Shown here in pieces: positions 18,230 to 28,873 of a stretch of 64,000 nt of DNA; position 1 is the first letter of the stretch, and every line of letters begins with the position of its first letter. Source of the DNA: Planctomycetota bacterium. GTDB taxonomy: Bacteria > Planctomycetota > Planctomycetia > Pirellulales > UBA7805. The notes under the pieces are model-generated. The model did not search any database. It was not told the DNA's origin and saw only the letters and a list, made by a program, of their open reading frames with translations. The position numbers and the translations under genes are program-made. The stretch lies in NCBI GenBank assembly GCA_003389215.1, contig QQVP01000110.1:1-64000 (forward strand), in the 5' to 3' direction.

Positions 18230-19849
18230 ATGGGCACGCTCACGATAACGACCGCTCTGCTGGCAATCAGCGCCGCGGGCGAGACCGTTCTTCTCGACTT
18301 TCAAGCCCCATGGTGTGGTCCATGTCGCATGATGGACCGCCATGTCGAGCAACTCGCCGAAACGGGCTATCCGATTCGGAAGATCGACACCGACCAAGAC
18401 CAGGACACCGCCGCGCGGTATGGGGTTCAGAGCATTCCCTGCTTTGTGCTGCTCGTCGACGGTCAGGAACGCGGGCGAGTCGTTGGCGCCACCACCCGTG
18501 AGCGACTCGAACAGCTGTTTCGAGACGCGGGCGTCCGCCCCGTGACCAAGCGGGGTGCGGTGACCCGCGGGCAGTCGCCGGATGGTCGGTTCTTTGGGCG
18601 AGGACGAGGTCGCTCGCCGGCTTCCAGTCCGCCGTCGGGTTCGCCGATGGGTCTGCACATTGAAGAAGGCCAATTGGTCTCCGCCGCTTCGACCGAACAA
18701 CCACGCACGCCACCCCCACCGCGGCCCAGCGTGGCGCCCGCCGCGGCACCGAGGACCAATCCCGGCGCAATGGCCGCCGTGGCCCCGCCCGCGCAACCTG
18801 CGGCCAGTCGTCCGACCCCGCCTGTTGCCCCAGCCTCCTTTGTCGCGCAGGAACCGCCGACCGATCTGCGGACCGCAGGCAATCCGCAAACCGATCTGGC
18901 CACCCAGCTGCTCGCCTCGAGTGTCCGCCTGAACGTCGGCGACGCCGCCGGGGCGTCTCACGGGTCGGGCACGATCATCGACTCCATTCCGCCGCGTGAC
19001 GGCAAACCGGGCGAGGCCCTCATCCTCACCTGCGCGCACATCTTCCGCGACTCACAGGGGAAGGGCCCGATTCGCGTCGATCTCTTCGATCGTGGTCAGC
19101 CGCAATCGTCGCGCGGCTATCTGGTGCGTTACGACCTGGAACAAGACGTGGCCCTGGTGAGCATCTATACCAATCGCGTTATCCCAGCCGTCAAGATGGC
19201 CGGCGATTCGTACCGGCCGCAGCGCGGTGACGCGACCATGAGCATCGGCTGCGGCGGCGGCCGACAACCGACCGTGCAGCAAGGGCAAGTCATCAACGTC
19301 GAGGGCTTCTCGGAAGTCGGCAAGATCCAGGTCAGCGGCCAGCCTGAGATTGGACGCAGCGGCGGCGGACTCTTTAACGCCGACGGGCACCTGGTCGGGG
19401 TCTGCAACTTCGCCGACCCGACGGACGCCGCCGGACTGTACGCCAATTTGAGTGCGACCAAGCAACTCTTCGTCGACGCAGGTCTGGCCGCGATCTATCA
19501 GGACGCCTCGGTTCCGAGCTCAATCGATCGGGCCCCCGCGACACTCGCTTCGACTGCGGCCACGCCACCGCCGATGCCGAACATGCCGGGCTGGGGCGTG
19601 CAACCGGCCGCTGCTGCCGCTTCCCTGCCACGGCAGATGGAGCCGGTCGAAGGCCTGAGCGTGACCGACCGCGAGAAGGAACTGATCTGCATCGTGCGCT
19701 CCGAAAGCGATCCCACGGCGCCCGCCGAGGTGATCGTGATCGACCGCGCCTCGCAGGAACTCCTGCAGCGAATCGCCTCCGAACGACGGCAGCGGCAAGG
19801 GGCGTATCCCACCTCGCAGCACTCGCCCGCGACGACAAAGCATCGCTAG
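18230..19849 (+). CDS. Thioredoxin-domain/trypsin-like serine protease fusion protein
   Basis: N-terminal 'ETVLLDFQAPWCGPCRMMDRHVEQLAETGYPIRKIDTDQDQDTAARYGVQSIPCFVLLVDG'; C-terminal protease-like 'LILTCAHIFRD', 'DLEQDVALVSI', 'GRSGGGLFNADGHLVGVCNF'. Confidence 0.85.
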   Translation: MGTLTITTALLAISAAGETVLLDFQAPWCGPCRMMDRHVEQLAETGYPIRKIDTDQDQDTAARYGVQSIPCFVLLVDGQERGRVVGATTRERLEQLFRDAGVRPVTKRGAVTRGQSPDGRFFGRGRGRSPASSPPSGSPMGLHIEEGQLVSAASTEQPRTPPPPRPSVAPAAAPRTNPGAMAAVAPPAQPAASRPTPPVAPASFVAQEPPTDLRTAGNPQTDLATQLLASSVRLNVGDAAGASHGSGTIIDSIPPRDGKPGEALILTCAHIFRDSQGKGPIRVDLFDRGQPQSSRGYLVRYDLEQDVALVSIYTNRVIPAVKMAGDSYRPQRGDATMSIGCGGGRQPTVQQGQVINVEGFSEVGKIQVSGQPEIGRSGGGLFNADGHLVGVCNFADPTDAAGLYANLSATKQLFVDAGLAAIYQDASVPSSIDRAPATLASTAATPPPMPNMPGWGVQPAAAAASLPRQMEPVEGLSVTDREKELICIVRSESDPTAPAEVIVIDRASQELLQRIASERRQRQGAYPTSQHSPATTKHR

Positions 19850-20137
19850 CGCTCGACGACGAAGCATCGCTAGCCCGCTTCAGCTCGGGCCGTCGCCGAA
19901 AGCGGCACCGCACTCATGGCGGCCCGCGGCGAATAACGTCACGGTGCGCAACGGCGCGGACCAGTGCCCTTACAACCGGCACGAGCCGTACCGGCGGAAC
20001 GCTCGGGCACCTCGACACGGCGTCCACGGTAGGAAGCGGGCCGGGCCGCCGGCGCGCCGACGTATAGTTCAGAGCTTGGCGGCGGCTCTCCGTTCGAGAA
20101 CCGTCGATCCTCGAGGAACCTGCCGACGGACGATCCC

Positions 20138-20506
20138 GTGTCGATGTTCTTGCTCATCCTGGTGCTCTGCCTCGTCAACGTGGCGGGCGGCTATGCGCTT
20201 GCCCGCTATCTGGCACAGACACCCGTCGAAGAGGGCGAGCTCGAAATCCGCAAGTCGGGCGGCTCGCTGAGTAACGTGTTCCAGGACGATCGCGAATCGG
20301 CGGCATCCGACGGCCATTCGGCGGGCGCGAAGAACGACGCGACCAGCGGGCCGATGGCGTCCGTCGGTCAGGCCGACACGGGCCAGGCCGACACGGGGCA
20401 GTCCGACACGGGGCAGTCCGAAGCTTCCAACTCTGCTAAGGGCGAACACGAAGACGCGATCGCAGTCTTCAAAGCGCAACTCGCCAGCCAGGCCGCCGCC
20501 GAATAG
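20138..20506 (+). CDS. Small membrane-anchored hypothetical protein with internal repeats
   Basis: N-terminal TM 'MFLLILVLCLVNVAGGYALARYL', then GQADTGQADTGQSDTGQSEA. Confidence 0.6.
   Translation: MSMFLLILVLCLVNVAGGYALARYLAQTPVEEGELEIRKSGGSLSNVFQDDRESAASDGHSAGAKNDATSGPMASVGQADTGQADTGQSDTGQSEASNSAKGEHEDAIAVFKAQLASQAAAE
20366..20420 (+). repeat. 15-bp tandem repeat, about 3.7 units
   Basis: GGTCAGGCCGACACG / GGCCAGGCCGACACG / GGGCAGTCCGACACG / GGGCAGTCCGA. Confidence 0.85.
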
Positions 20507-20550
20507 CGACCGGCAGCGCACTCGCGCGGGGCGTGGATCGCGCCGGCTCG

Positions 20551-21345
20551 CTAGCGGTTTCGGCGTCGACCGAACAACCGCAGCCGACGCCAGCGTCGCA
20601 CCGGCTCGACCGCTGCGGTCGATTCTTCAAGACGGACGATCCGAATGTCGTCGAAGTCGCCGGCGTCGTCGAACGAGCCGATGCCGAACTTGCCACGACC
20701 GTGCGTCGTGTCGTGGGCCACCATGATCGGCTCTTCCATGTTGTCGAAGTAGACTTCGATCAGACCGTCGCCCAGCTTGCGGACGATCTTCACGGTGTGC
20801 CACTTGTCATTCCACGGCGTGCCCTCGGTCGTCTTCTCCGAGATCTTCACGCGGGCCGCATTGTTGACGATGAAGATCTGGTTTGCCCGGTCGTCGCCGC
20901 GGTTGGCCAGGTGGCAGTAGTAGAAACGGGCCGGGTCTTGATAGCCCAGAAAGAAGCACAGGTCACGATGACCGTAGTCGTGGGTGTTGCTGCGCACGCG
21001 GAGCGTGGCTTCGAAGTCGCCCAACTCGACGTCTTCCAGCCAGGCGATATTCAACGGACTGGTATGCGGCGGGCTGTACTCACTGTCCTTGAAGAGGCTG
21101 TACACGTTCCCGTCTTCGGTCTTCTTGATCTTCCAGGCAGAAGGATCGGTCGGCGTCCACTTGTCCGCTCCGTTCTCGAAATCCTCTTCGAAGACGACAC
21201 AACCAGGTTCATCGGCAAGAACGACCAGGGCCGTGCCGAGAAAGAAACCGAGCGACAAAGCCGCCACGACGCGCCGTTGAAAAGACTCCGAACAAAGTCG
21301 CATGCTCATGCTCCCAAGTAAGTTGGATGGTGAATCGGTTCTCAA
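20551..21345 (-). CDS. Secreted concanavalin-A-like/DUF1080-like protein
   Basis: 'CVVFEEDFENGADKWTPTDPSAWKIKKTEDGNVYSLF...LGDFEATLRVRSNTHDYGHRDLCFFLGYQDPARFYYCHL...GKFGIGSFDDAGDFDDIRI'. Confidence 0.65.
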   Translation of the reverse strand: MRTDSPSNLLGSMSMRLCSESFQRRVVAALSLGFFLGTALVVLADEPGCVVFEEDFENGADKWTPTDPSAWKIKKTEDGNVYSLFKDSEYSPPHTSPLNIAWLEDVELGDFEATLRVRSNTHDYGHRDLCFFLGYQDPARFYYCHLANRGDDRANQIFIVNNAARVKISEKTTEGTPWNDKWHTVKIVRKLGDGLIEVYFDNMEEPIMVAHDTTHGRGKFGIGSFDDAGDFDDIRIVRLEESTAAVEPVRRWRRLRLFGRRRNR

Positions 21346-21354
21346 TCAATGAGT

Positions 21355-22230
21355 TTAATCAATGACTTTGTTGAGCGGATACTCGACGATGCCACGGGCC
21401 CCGGCCGCCTTGAGCCGCGGGATGATGTGCCGGACGACCGATTCGTCGAGCACGGTGATCACGTCGACCCAACTCTCGTCCGCCAGGCTCGAGACCGTCG
21501 GGCGTTGCAAGGCGGGCAACAGTTCGATCACTTCGTCGAGGTGGTCTCGCGGCACGTTGATCATCAGACCCACCTTGCCTTCGGCCGCCATGGCACCTCG
21601 CAGCATGAGGGCCATGTCGTCAATCTTCTGACGTTTCCAGGGATCCTGGTACGACTCGTGATTGGCAATCAACCGCGTCGTGCTCTGAATCACCTCGGCC
21701 ACGATCCTCAAGTTATTCGCGCGGAGCGAACTTCCCGTTTCGGTTACCTCGACGATCGCGTCGGCCAGATGAGGCGGCTTGACCTCGGTGGCTCCCCAAC
21801 TGAATTCGATGTTGGCCTCGACCCCGTGATCCGCGAAGAACCTTGAGGTCAGTCCGACGGCCTCGGTCGCGATCTTCTTCCCGGCCAGGTCCTTCACGCT
21901 CTGCACCGGCGAGTCTTGCGGCACGCAGAGCACCCACCGCACGGGTCGCTTGGTGGCCTTGGAGAAAACCAATTCTTCCACTTCGCGGACATCGGCGCCC
22001 GTTTCGACGATCCAGTCGTGCCCCGTCAGTCCGGCGTCGAGCGCTCCGTTCTCGACGTAGCGAGCCATCTCCTGGGCGCGGATCAACGTGCACTCGATTT
22101 CGTCGTCGTCGATCGTGGGAAAGTAGCTGCGCGAGCGAAAGACGATGTTGTATCCCGCGCGGCGAAAAAGCTCGCCGGTCGATTCCTGCAGACTTCCCGC
22201 GGGAATTCCAAGCTTGAGGGTATTTGCCAT
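21355..22230 (-). CDS. hisG: ATP phosphoribosyltransferase
   Basis: In-frame start [27 protein letters not shown]; '[31 protein letters not shown]', '[15 protein letters not shown]'. The 21355..22752 ORF over-extends through hisI. Confidence 0.93.
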   Translation of the reverse strand: MANTLKLGIPAGSLQESTGELFRRAGYNIVFRSRSYFPTIDDDEIECTLIRAQEMARYVENGALDAGLTGHDWIVETGADVREVEELVFSKATKRPVRWVLCVPQDSPVQSVKDLAGKKIATEAVGLTSRFFADHGVEANIEFSWGATEVKPPHLADAIVEVTETGSSLRANNLRIVAEVIQSTTRLIANHESYQDPWKRQKIDDMALMLRGAMAAEGKVGLMINVPRDHLDEVIELLPALQRPTVSSLADESWVDVITVLDESVVRHIIPRLKAAGARGIVEYPLNKVID

Positions 22231-22271
22231 GCCAAGTGTGTCTCTCGGGAAGAGCCTGCGTGGCCGCCGGG

Positions 22272-22673
22272 CTATTTCTTGTAGACTTCCGCCGGGTCGA
22301 AGACTCGTTCGCCGACGACTTCGAGTCCCTGCGGGGTCACCCGACGAAAGAAACAGCTGCGATAGCCTTCGTGGCACGCGGCGTCGCCAACCTGGGTGAC
22401 TCGCAGCAAGATCGTGTCGCGATCGCAATCGAGATAGACACTCTCGACCTGCTGGACGTTCCCGCTTTCCTCGCCCTTGCGCCAGAGCTTCCCGCGGCTG
22501 CGGCTGAAGTAGACCGCCCGGCCGGTGTCCAGCGTCTCCGCGTAGCTCTCGGCGTTCATATAGGCCATCATCAGCACGTCGCCGGTGGCGGCGTCCTGGG
22601 CGATGGCGGGCAGGAGTCCGTCGCCCTTGCTGAAATCGGGCTCGGCGGGGGAATCTTCCACGGTCCGGATCAC
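22272..22673 (-). CDS. hisI: Phosphoribosyl-AMP cyclohydrolase
   Basis: '[91 protein letters not shown]'. Confidence 0.95.
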   Translation of the reverse strand: MIRTVEDSPAEPDFSKGDGLLPAIAQDAATGDVLMMAYMNAESYAETLDTGRAVYFSRSRGKLWRKGEESGNVQQVESVYLDCDRDTILLRVTQVGDAACHEGYRSCFFRRVTPQGLEVVGERVFDPAEVYKK

Positions 22674-22730
22674 TCTCGAAAGTCCGTCGAGTGGGCAACG
22701 GGAGCCTACGGCTGCCGCCGCCGCGTCGAA

Positions 22731-22836
22731 TTATTGAGCTCTGCGCAGCCAATGAACCAGGCCGACCAGCGGGAGGCCGGCATTCCAGCTATCACCGCCG
22801 CGGCGAAGGGCTCAGTAACAACGCAGCCATCAATAA
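22731..22836 (+). repeat. Dispersed ~105-bp repeat, copy 2
   Basis: TTATTGAGCTCTGCGCAGCCAATGAACC...CTCAGTAACAACGCAGCCATCAATAA. Confidence 0.95.
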
Positions 22837-23264
22837 GCCCTTCAGGATAGTTGGCAAGAATCGCGAAAACCAGGGTAGGCGACCCACAACGACCGGGACG
22901 CAGCGCGGGTGAATAATCGGCAAAACCCTCTGAATGGCGAGTTTTCCGCAAACTTCTCGCCACCGCCCAACTACCTCGCGGTCGCCTGCGAGCGACGGCC
23001 AATCGGGTCGAGATCGCACCCGATGGCAAACGCACCCGTCGCGACCGGCCCGCCCCAACCGCCGGCGCGCGCCCGTCTCGCCTATTTCTCCGGAGAGCCG
23101 TCGCGACCCGACTTGGCGTTAGGAAGGCGACAACTCGTATTCCGGCAAGGCTGTTTCAGTTGCCCGGAGCGAGAATCCGATCCTCCTTTCGGCGTGCTGT
23201 CGAAGGGGCCCCCCTGGGGCGGCCGCCCTGTCCCTAGTCCTTCTGTCGCCAAAGGCACTGTGTC

Positions 23265-23936
23265 TTGAACGATTCACTTAGCATCCTGATCCCGATTCAC
23301 AATGCCGAATCGACGTTGGCCGATTACGTGCATCGCCTGCTCGAAGTGGCCGCCGAACTCACTTCACGCTTCGACGTGCTGATTCTCGACGACGGCTCGA
23401 CCGACGGCACCGAAGACGTTGCCCGCGAGCTGTCGACGAACTACCTCCAGGTTGCCTACGTGCGGTTTCCGCAGCGACGGGGCCTCGTCAGTGCGTTGCG
23501 GGCCGGCGTGCCGATCACCCGCGGCGCGTACGTCGCGATTTGCGACACGGAAAAGCGACTGAGCTGCGACGCGCTGGCCAGACTGTGGGCCGGACGCATG
23601 GCTGCCGGTGAGGTGACCACCGACGCCACAGACGTTCCCCGCTGGCTACGGCACCTGATGCGCTGGGGCCGCGCCCTCAAGGAAACTGACACCGCCCAGG
23701 ACAGCTCCGGCAGCATCCGACTGATGCACCGCGATGACACGACAGCCCTGAATGCCCTCGATTCCAAACCGGAACGTCCTCACTTCGACCGGATGCGCAA
23801 GCGACAGGCGGGGCCGCGACGGTCCCGGACCCACCACGGTGCCGACGTCGGCCGCGTGGACGCGACGAGCCCCACGGGTACTCCGAGTTGGGTTGGCCCG
23901 AGCGGCGCGACGCAGACGTTCGCGATCGACGACTAA
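23265..23936 (+). CDS. Glycosyltransferase family 2-like protein, N-terminal half only
   Basis: 'LSILIPIHNAESTLADYVHRLLEVAAELTSRFDVLILDDGSTDGTEDVARELS...VPITRGAYVAICDTEKRL'; the remainder shows no GT2 motif. Confidence 0.65.
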   Translation: MNDSLSILIPIHNAESTLADYVHRLLEVAAELTSRFDVLILDDGSTDGTEDVARELSTNYLQVAYVRFPQRRGLVSALRAGVPITRGAYVAICDTEKRLSCDALARLWAGRMAAGEVTTDATDVPRWLRHLMRWGRALKETDTAQDSSGSIRLMHRDDTTALNALDSKPERPHFDRMRKRQAGPRRSRTHHGADVGRVDATSPTGTPSWVGPSGATQTFAIDD

Positions 23937-24205
23937 GCAAGCCCAAGAGACGGGCGCAGCGTTCGGTTGCCCTGCGGCGGGCCAGAAGGTCGCTTTGCCG
24001 CAAGCTCTCGTCTTCACTTCGCCGAATCGTCCGCTCGCCACGTCTCTTTCCTTTCGCAGCTGGCCGCCCGCGCCGGCTCACTCCGCAGTCGTGCAGACGT
24101 TTGCCCACATGTGTCGCGGCGACTAAGATTCGGCAACGCGGACATTGATGTCGTTGCCAGGCAGATTGGGCTGTCAGCCAGCCAGATCGCGGAACCATCG
24201 GGAGA

Positions 24206-25255
24206 TTGCTTGTGGGTTGGCACGTTGCCGTGCTCGGAACCGGACGCTGGAGCGAAGTGCACCTGCGAGCGCTAACCGCCAGTCCGTACTGTGACCGGGT
24301 CACCCTGGCGGGTCGCAATCGCGCAGCGGCGGCGGCACGCGCCGCGGAATTTCCCATCGTCCAGCACTGCGTCGACGACTTTTGCAGCGTCTACGACGAT
24401 CCGTCGATCGAACTGGTGCAGATCTGTCTTCCGCATCATCTGCATACCGAGGTGGCCTACGACGCTCTGCAGGCGGGCAAGCACGTCATTTGTGAGAAAC
24501 CGGCCGCGATCGACATGGCGTCCTTCGATCGTGTCGTGGCCAAGGCGGAAGAGGTCGGGCGACGTTATCTCGTCGTCATGTGTCAACTCTACAATCCGCT
24601 CGTTCTGCGGGCTCGCGAACTTGTCGACGAAGGAGCGTTGGGGCGGGTCTTCCTCTACGTGGAGACCGGCTTCAGCCAACACGCCGATTCCTATCGCAAT
24701 CCGGACGACTGGCGAACGCGCGTCGCGCTGGCCGGCGGCGGCGTGCTGATCGACGGCGGCTACCACATGGTTTACAAGCAGCTCTTCTTGCTGGGCGGAG
24801 TTGCCCGGCCGCGTTGGATCATGGCAGACGCTTCGCAGCTGAATGTCGACCCGCGCGGCAAACCCATCGAAGCGATTGGCGAGGACTACATTGCTTACAC
24901 GATCGGCTTCGATGAGCCGCTGCGAGTCGTTTCCTCACATGCCTGGACGTTGGCGGCCGACGCCCACCCGGCGCGGCGGGGCTTCATCGCGGGAAGCGAT
25001 GCCACGCTCGAACTACCCACCAATGTGACTGAACCGCTCATATTGCGCGCCGCGGACGGAACCGAGCGGATCGAGGACGTGCCGGGTCCGCGGAGCGGTG
25101 CCGACGCGACGCATGCATGTTTGCTTGACTATCTCGAAACGCTGGCCACAAACCGTGAATTACAAAACGCTTCCGTGGCGGCGGCGCGAAGCGCGCTCGC
25201 GGTAATTTTCGGTGTTTACAAGTCGTCATCCCTCCGGCAACGCATAACTCTTTAG
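24206..25255 (+). CDS. Gfo/Idh/MocA family oxidoreductase
   Basis: TTG start; 'WHVAVLGTGRWSEVHLRAL', 'VQICLPHHLHTEVAYDALQAGKHVICEKPAAI', 'GGGVLIDGGYHMVYKQLFLLG'. Confidence 0.92.
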   Translation: MLVGWHVAVLGTGRWSEVHLRALTASPYCDRVTLAGRNRAAAAARAAEFPIVQHCVDDFCSVYDDPSIELVQICLPHHLHTEVAYDALQAGKHVICEKPAAIDMASFDRVVAKAEEVGRRYLVVMCQLYNPLVLRARELVDEGALGRVFLYVETGFSQHADSYRNPDDWRTRVALAGGGVLIDGGYHMVYKQLFLLGGVARPRWIMADASQLNVDPRGKPIEAIGEDYIAYTIGFDEPLRVVSSHAWTLAADAHPARRGFIAGSDATLELPTNVTEPLILRAADGTERIEDVPGPRSGADATHACLLDYLETLATNRELQNASVAAARSALAVIFGVYKSSSLRQRITL

Positions 25256-25897
25256 AGTGGTTATCCGGCGACGACGCTTCGGTGTCGGCCGATTCATTAG
25301 CCCTCAAAACGATCTTCGCTTTGACCTTCGCGTCGTCGTGGCAGACAGCGTGTGCGCAGTCTTTCTCGCATCTCGGGAAGACGTCCCTCTCTCGAAACAT
25401 TTCGGCTACCCTTGCCTGAAGCATGCGGTTGGGATACCATTTGCGCATGAAGACTACGTCGTAGCACATCTTCTTCGAGAGTCTTCAGCGAATCACATCT
25501 TCGGCACAACGAAACAGCGCGAAACAGCCACCACAACGGTCTAGGTCGGTGGCAGGGAATCTCGGGTAGTGCTGAAGAAATCAGGGAACGACAAGACCGG
25601 TGTGTGTCTGCGCACTAAGGCGTCTATGCGGACGCAAGCGAGGCCAGCGCAGCGCCCCGGAGGCCGTCGTAACGGCGTTCTGGACCCGGAACGGAAACGC
25701 GTGGCGTTACTTTCGAGGAAGGTTCAAGTCGTTTGAACCCGAGAGTTCCGCACGTGGTGTGCTGCTGGCACACGAGGCGCAAATTCGGCAAGCCGAAGGG
25801 ATTCGATAGGCGCGGGGTAACACGCCCCGCGTGAATTGCGTCGTCTGACATTTCCGTTTTTCTCCCTAGGAAGTCCGAATTTCGGACGGAGAGGACC

Positions 25898-26440
25898 ATG
25901 ATGAGTTCTGCTCCTTACAACGCGTATCCAGGGACGCCGCGCGGTCAAACCGTCAAAACCACCAGCGGGCTGGGAAGCTCTGCCCGCCCGCTTCACCGGA
26001 TCTCGACGGTAAGACGTCGGCAAGGCGTTTCCTTGCGTACCGTTGCCCGACACTGGAACGTTGAAGTGGCAAAAGTGCGTGAGCAACAGGACGAGAACTA
26101 CGACCTGACGCTCAGTGAGCTCTTTCGATGGCAAGAGTTGTTGAATGTGCCCGTTGCCGAGTTGTTGGTCGATTGCGATGTTCCGCTGTCGACACCCGTC
26201 ATGAAGCGGGCTCAACTCGTCAAGCTCATGAAGACCGCCGTCACCATCAAAGAGAACACCCGCGAGCGTTCGACGCAGCGTATGGTCCGCATGCTCATTG
26301 AACAACTTGTCGAGCTGATGCCGGAACTGGCCGAGGTCGGTCCCTGGCACGGCAACGGCAGCCGACGCAGCACGGCCGAGTTTGGCCAGGCCGCCCGTCG
26401 GCAACTCTCCGAGGACATGTTCGCAAGCGACATCGATTAA
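25898..26440 (+). CDS. HTH-domain (XRE-like) hypothetical protein
   Basis: 'RISTVRRRQGVSLRTVARHWNVEVAKVREQQDENYDLTLSELFRWQELLNVPVAELLVD'. Confidence 0.65.
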   Translation: MMSSAPYNAYPGTPRGQTVKTTSGLGSSARPLHRISTVRRRQGVSLRTVARHWNVEVAKVREQQDENYDLTLSELFRWQELLNVPVAELLVDCDVPLSTPVMKRAQLVKLMKTAVTIKENTRERSTQRMVRMLIEQLVELMPELAEVGPWHGNGSRRSTAEFGQAARRQLSEDMFASDID

Positions 26441-26777
26441 CCCATCCATCCGGAGAAACTTGTTGCAGGCGGCAACACCCGACTTTTTGCCCGTGGCGGG
26501 GTCCTTTCACACTTCTCATCTTTTTTTGCGAGCCACAGGCAAACGACATTCGTCACTTTTCAACAAATCCAAACTCGACATTCACGAACCACGCGAGCGT
26601 TCACGGTGCCATCACCGCGCTGTGTGCCTGCCAGGTCGGTCGTCTTGGTGCGTCGCCACCGCGGGCGCGCAGGTTGTGTTGCCAAGTATTCACGCGTTGA
26701 TCCGCCGCCGAATTGCGGTGCCTGATCACCTGCGGGAAGGCGCTGTGCCACCATCCCGACACCGGCGGCCTTCCGCC

Positions 26778-28805
26778 TTACGATCGTAGCACGGCACCGT
26801 GACGCTCGTGACAGGCTCGCTCCACCGCATCGCGAAGTCGATCGGCCTCTTCGCTGGTCAGCGTGCCATCGTCGCGGCGCAGGCTCAGCTTGAAGACCAG
26901 ACTCTTCTTGTCGGCACCCAGTCGCTCGCGGTCGCGATAGGTCTCGATGTACTCAACCGTTTCGAGCAAGTCGCCGGCCGTCTCGTTCACGGTCCCCAGC
27001 AGATCCGCCCAGCGAACGTCCTGGGCGACCTCGAAATTGATATCGCGAGTGACGGCCGGATAGGCCGACAGCGGCCGATAGCGAGCCACGTCGCGTGCCT
27101 GCGCGAAGAGGGGCCGCAGCATCAGTTCGGCGACACTCGCGGGGCGACGCAGATCGAAGTGCCGCTTTGCGAACGAGGCGTCAACTTCTCCGAGGTAACC
27201 GCAGACTTCGGTGCCGATCACCAGCTCGGCGCTGCGCGACGAGAGCAGCGGCAACCTTCCGCCTGGGACGTCCTTAGAGATGAGAAACTTCGCCTCGGGG
27301 GCGATTTCCGCGAGAATCGCTTCCAGAACGCCCTTGAGCTGGAAGTAGTCGCCGCCGCTGGTCAGCGCCAACATCCGCTCCTCGACCGGCAGCTGGCTCC
27401 GCTGCGGCAGATAGATGTTGGCCAGCTCGAACAGCTCGATGGGGTCGTTGCCGAGAGTCTCGTTCAGGCGCCGTGCCGTTAGCAAACTCGGCACCAGCGA
27501 CCGCCGCAGTCGGGTCGCCCCGCGCAACAGCGGCGTCGAGGTCCGCAGAGGAGCCGCGTCGGTCCAGGGACTGAAGGCTTCGGACGTCGCCTCGTCGACC
27601 ACGCTGGTCGTCATCGCCTCGTCGAAGCCGGCGCCCAACAACACCGAGTGGACCTTCTCGACCAGGCGGTCCTGTTCCGTCTTGTGCGAGGGCACCATCG
27701 GCACTCGCGAATCCTCCGGAATCTCCCCGTATCCGTAGATGCGAGCAACCTCTTCGACCAGATCGATCTCGCGGGTCAGGTCACTCCGCCAGCTCGGCGG
27801 CACGACCGTGAGCGAATCGTCGTCGCTGGACTTCAATTCGGTGCCCAGCGCCGTCAGGATGCGCCGCACCTCGTCTGGCGGAACGGGAATACCCATGATG
27901 CGTTCCACCTGACCCAAGCGCAGCGTCACCGGTTCGCGCGGTACGGGAGCTGTTCCGGCGTCGATCATTCCGCTCGCCAATTCGCCGCCGGCGACTTCGA
28001 GAATCAGCTCGCAACAACGACGACTCGCCCATTCGACGCTTTCCGGGTCGGGGCCGCGCTCGAATCGAAAACTCGAGTCGCTATGCAGATTGAGCTTTCT
28101 GGCAGTGGCGCGAATCGATACGGCGGCGAAGGCGGCACTCTCGATCAGCACGTCGCGCGTCGACTCCGTAACCTCCGTCTCCGCTCCGCCCATGACCCCG
28201 CCAATCGCCACGGCTCGCGTCGCGTCGGCGATGACGCAGACGTCCGGGTCGAGTTCGTACTCTTTGTGATTGATCGCCTCGAAGCGCTCGCCACGGGCGG
28301 CACGTCGCACCACGATGCGGCTCTCGGCCAGCTTCGCGAGGTCAAAGGCGTGGAGCGGCTGGCCACACTCCATGAGCACATAGTTGGTCACGTCGACAAC
28401 GTTGTTGATCGACGCAATGCCTAAGGTTCGTAGACGAGCCACGAGCCAATCGGGACTCGGCCCGACCTTGACGCGACGAATCACGCGTGCCGTGTAGCGA
28501 GGGCAAAGGTCCGCGCACTCAATCTTCACCTGCGCCAGTTCGGCAACCGGCGTCGAGCTCTGCTGAACTTCAGCCGCGGGAACCTTCAACGGCGTGTCGA
28601 AGAGAACCGCCACCTCACGAGCCACGCCGAGGTGCCCCAGGCAGTCGGGACGATTGCTGGTGACTTCCAGGTCGATCGCCGCGTCCCCTTCGACGACTTC
28701 CGTGCCCTCGTGATTCAGGCCGGCCATCATCAGCCGCCGCTCCAGCTCGGTGCGCGGCATCTCCAGGGCGACATACTCTTTCAGCCAATCCCAGCTAACG
28801 ATCAT
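26778..28805 (-). CDS. pheT: Phenylalanine--tRNA ligase beta subunit
   Basis: 'MIVSWDWLKEYVALEMPRTELERRLMMAGLNHEG', 'INNVVDVTNYVLMECGQPLHAFD'; downstream of pheS. Confidence 0.96.
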   Translation of the reverse strand: MIVSWDWLKEYVALEMPRTELERRLMMAGLNHEGTEVVEGDAAIDLEVTSNRPDCLGHLGVAREVAVLFDTPLKVPAAEVQQSSTPVAELAQVKIECADLCPRYTARVIRRVKVGPSPDWLVARLRTLGIASINNVVDVTNYVLMECGQPLHAFDLAKLAESRIVVRRAARGERFEAINHKEYELDPDVCVIADATRAVAIGGVMGGAETEVTESTRDVLIESAAFAAVSIRATARKLNLHSDSSFRFERGPDPESVEWASRRCCELILEVAGGELASGMIDAGTAPVPREPVTLRLGQVERIMGIPVPPDEVRRILTALGTELKSSDDDSLTVVPPSWRSDLTREIDLVEEVARIYGYGEIPEDSRVPMVPSHKTEQDRLVEKVHSVLLGAGFDEAMTTSVVDEATSEAFSPWTDAAPLRTSTPLLRGATRLRRSLVPSLLTARRLNETLGNDPIELFELANIYLPQRSQLPVEERMLALTSGGDYFQLKGVLEAILAEIAPEAKFLISKDVPGGRLPLLSSRSAELVIGTEVCGYLGEVDASFAKRHFDLRRPASVAELMLRPLFAQARDVARYRPLSAYPAVTRDINFEVAQDVRWADLLGTVNETAGDLLETVEYIETYRDRERLGADKKSLVFKLSLRRDDGTLTSEEADRLRDAVERACHERHGAVLRS

Positions 28806-28873
28806 GTTCGAAGGGGCTCAAAATCCTTGGATATCGGGCAGGAGCAGCGACGTCGCGACACGCCCTCGGTCGC

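Noticed and set aside
21355-22752. Single 465-aa ORF suggesting a HisI-HisG fusion
   Set aside because: HisG begins at its own ATG (22230); the HisI protein is encoded in a different frame (22272..22673). The long ORF is an accidental upstream extension.
25257-25840. Short ORFs on both strands between the oxidoreductase and HTH genes
   Set aside because: No recognisable domains, overlapping in several frames; probably intergenic.
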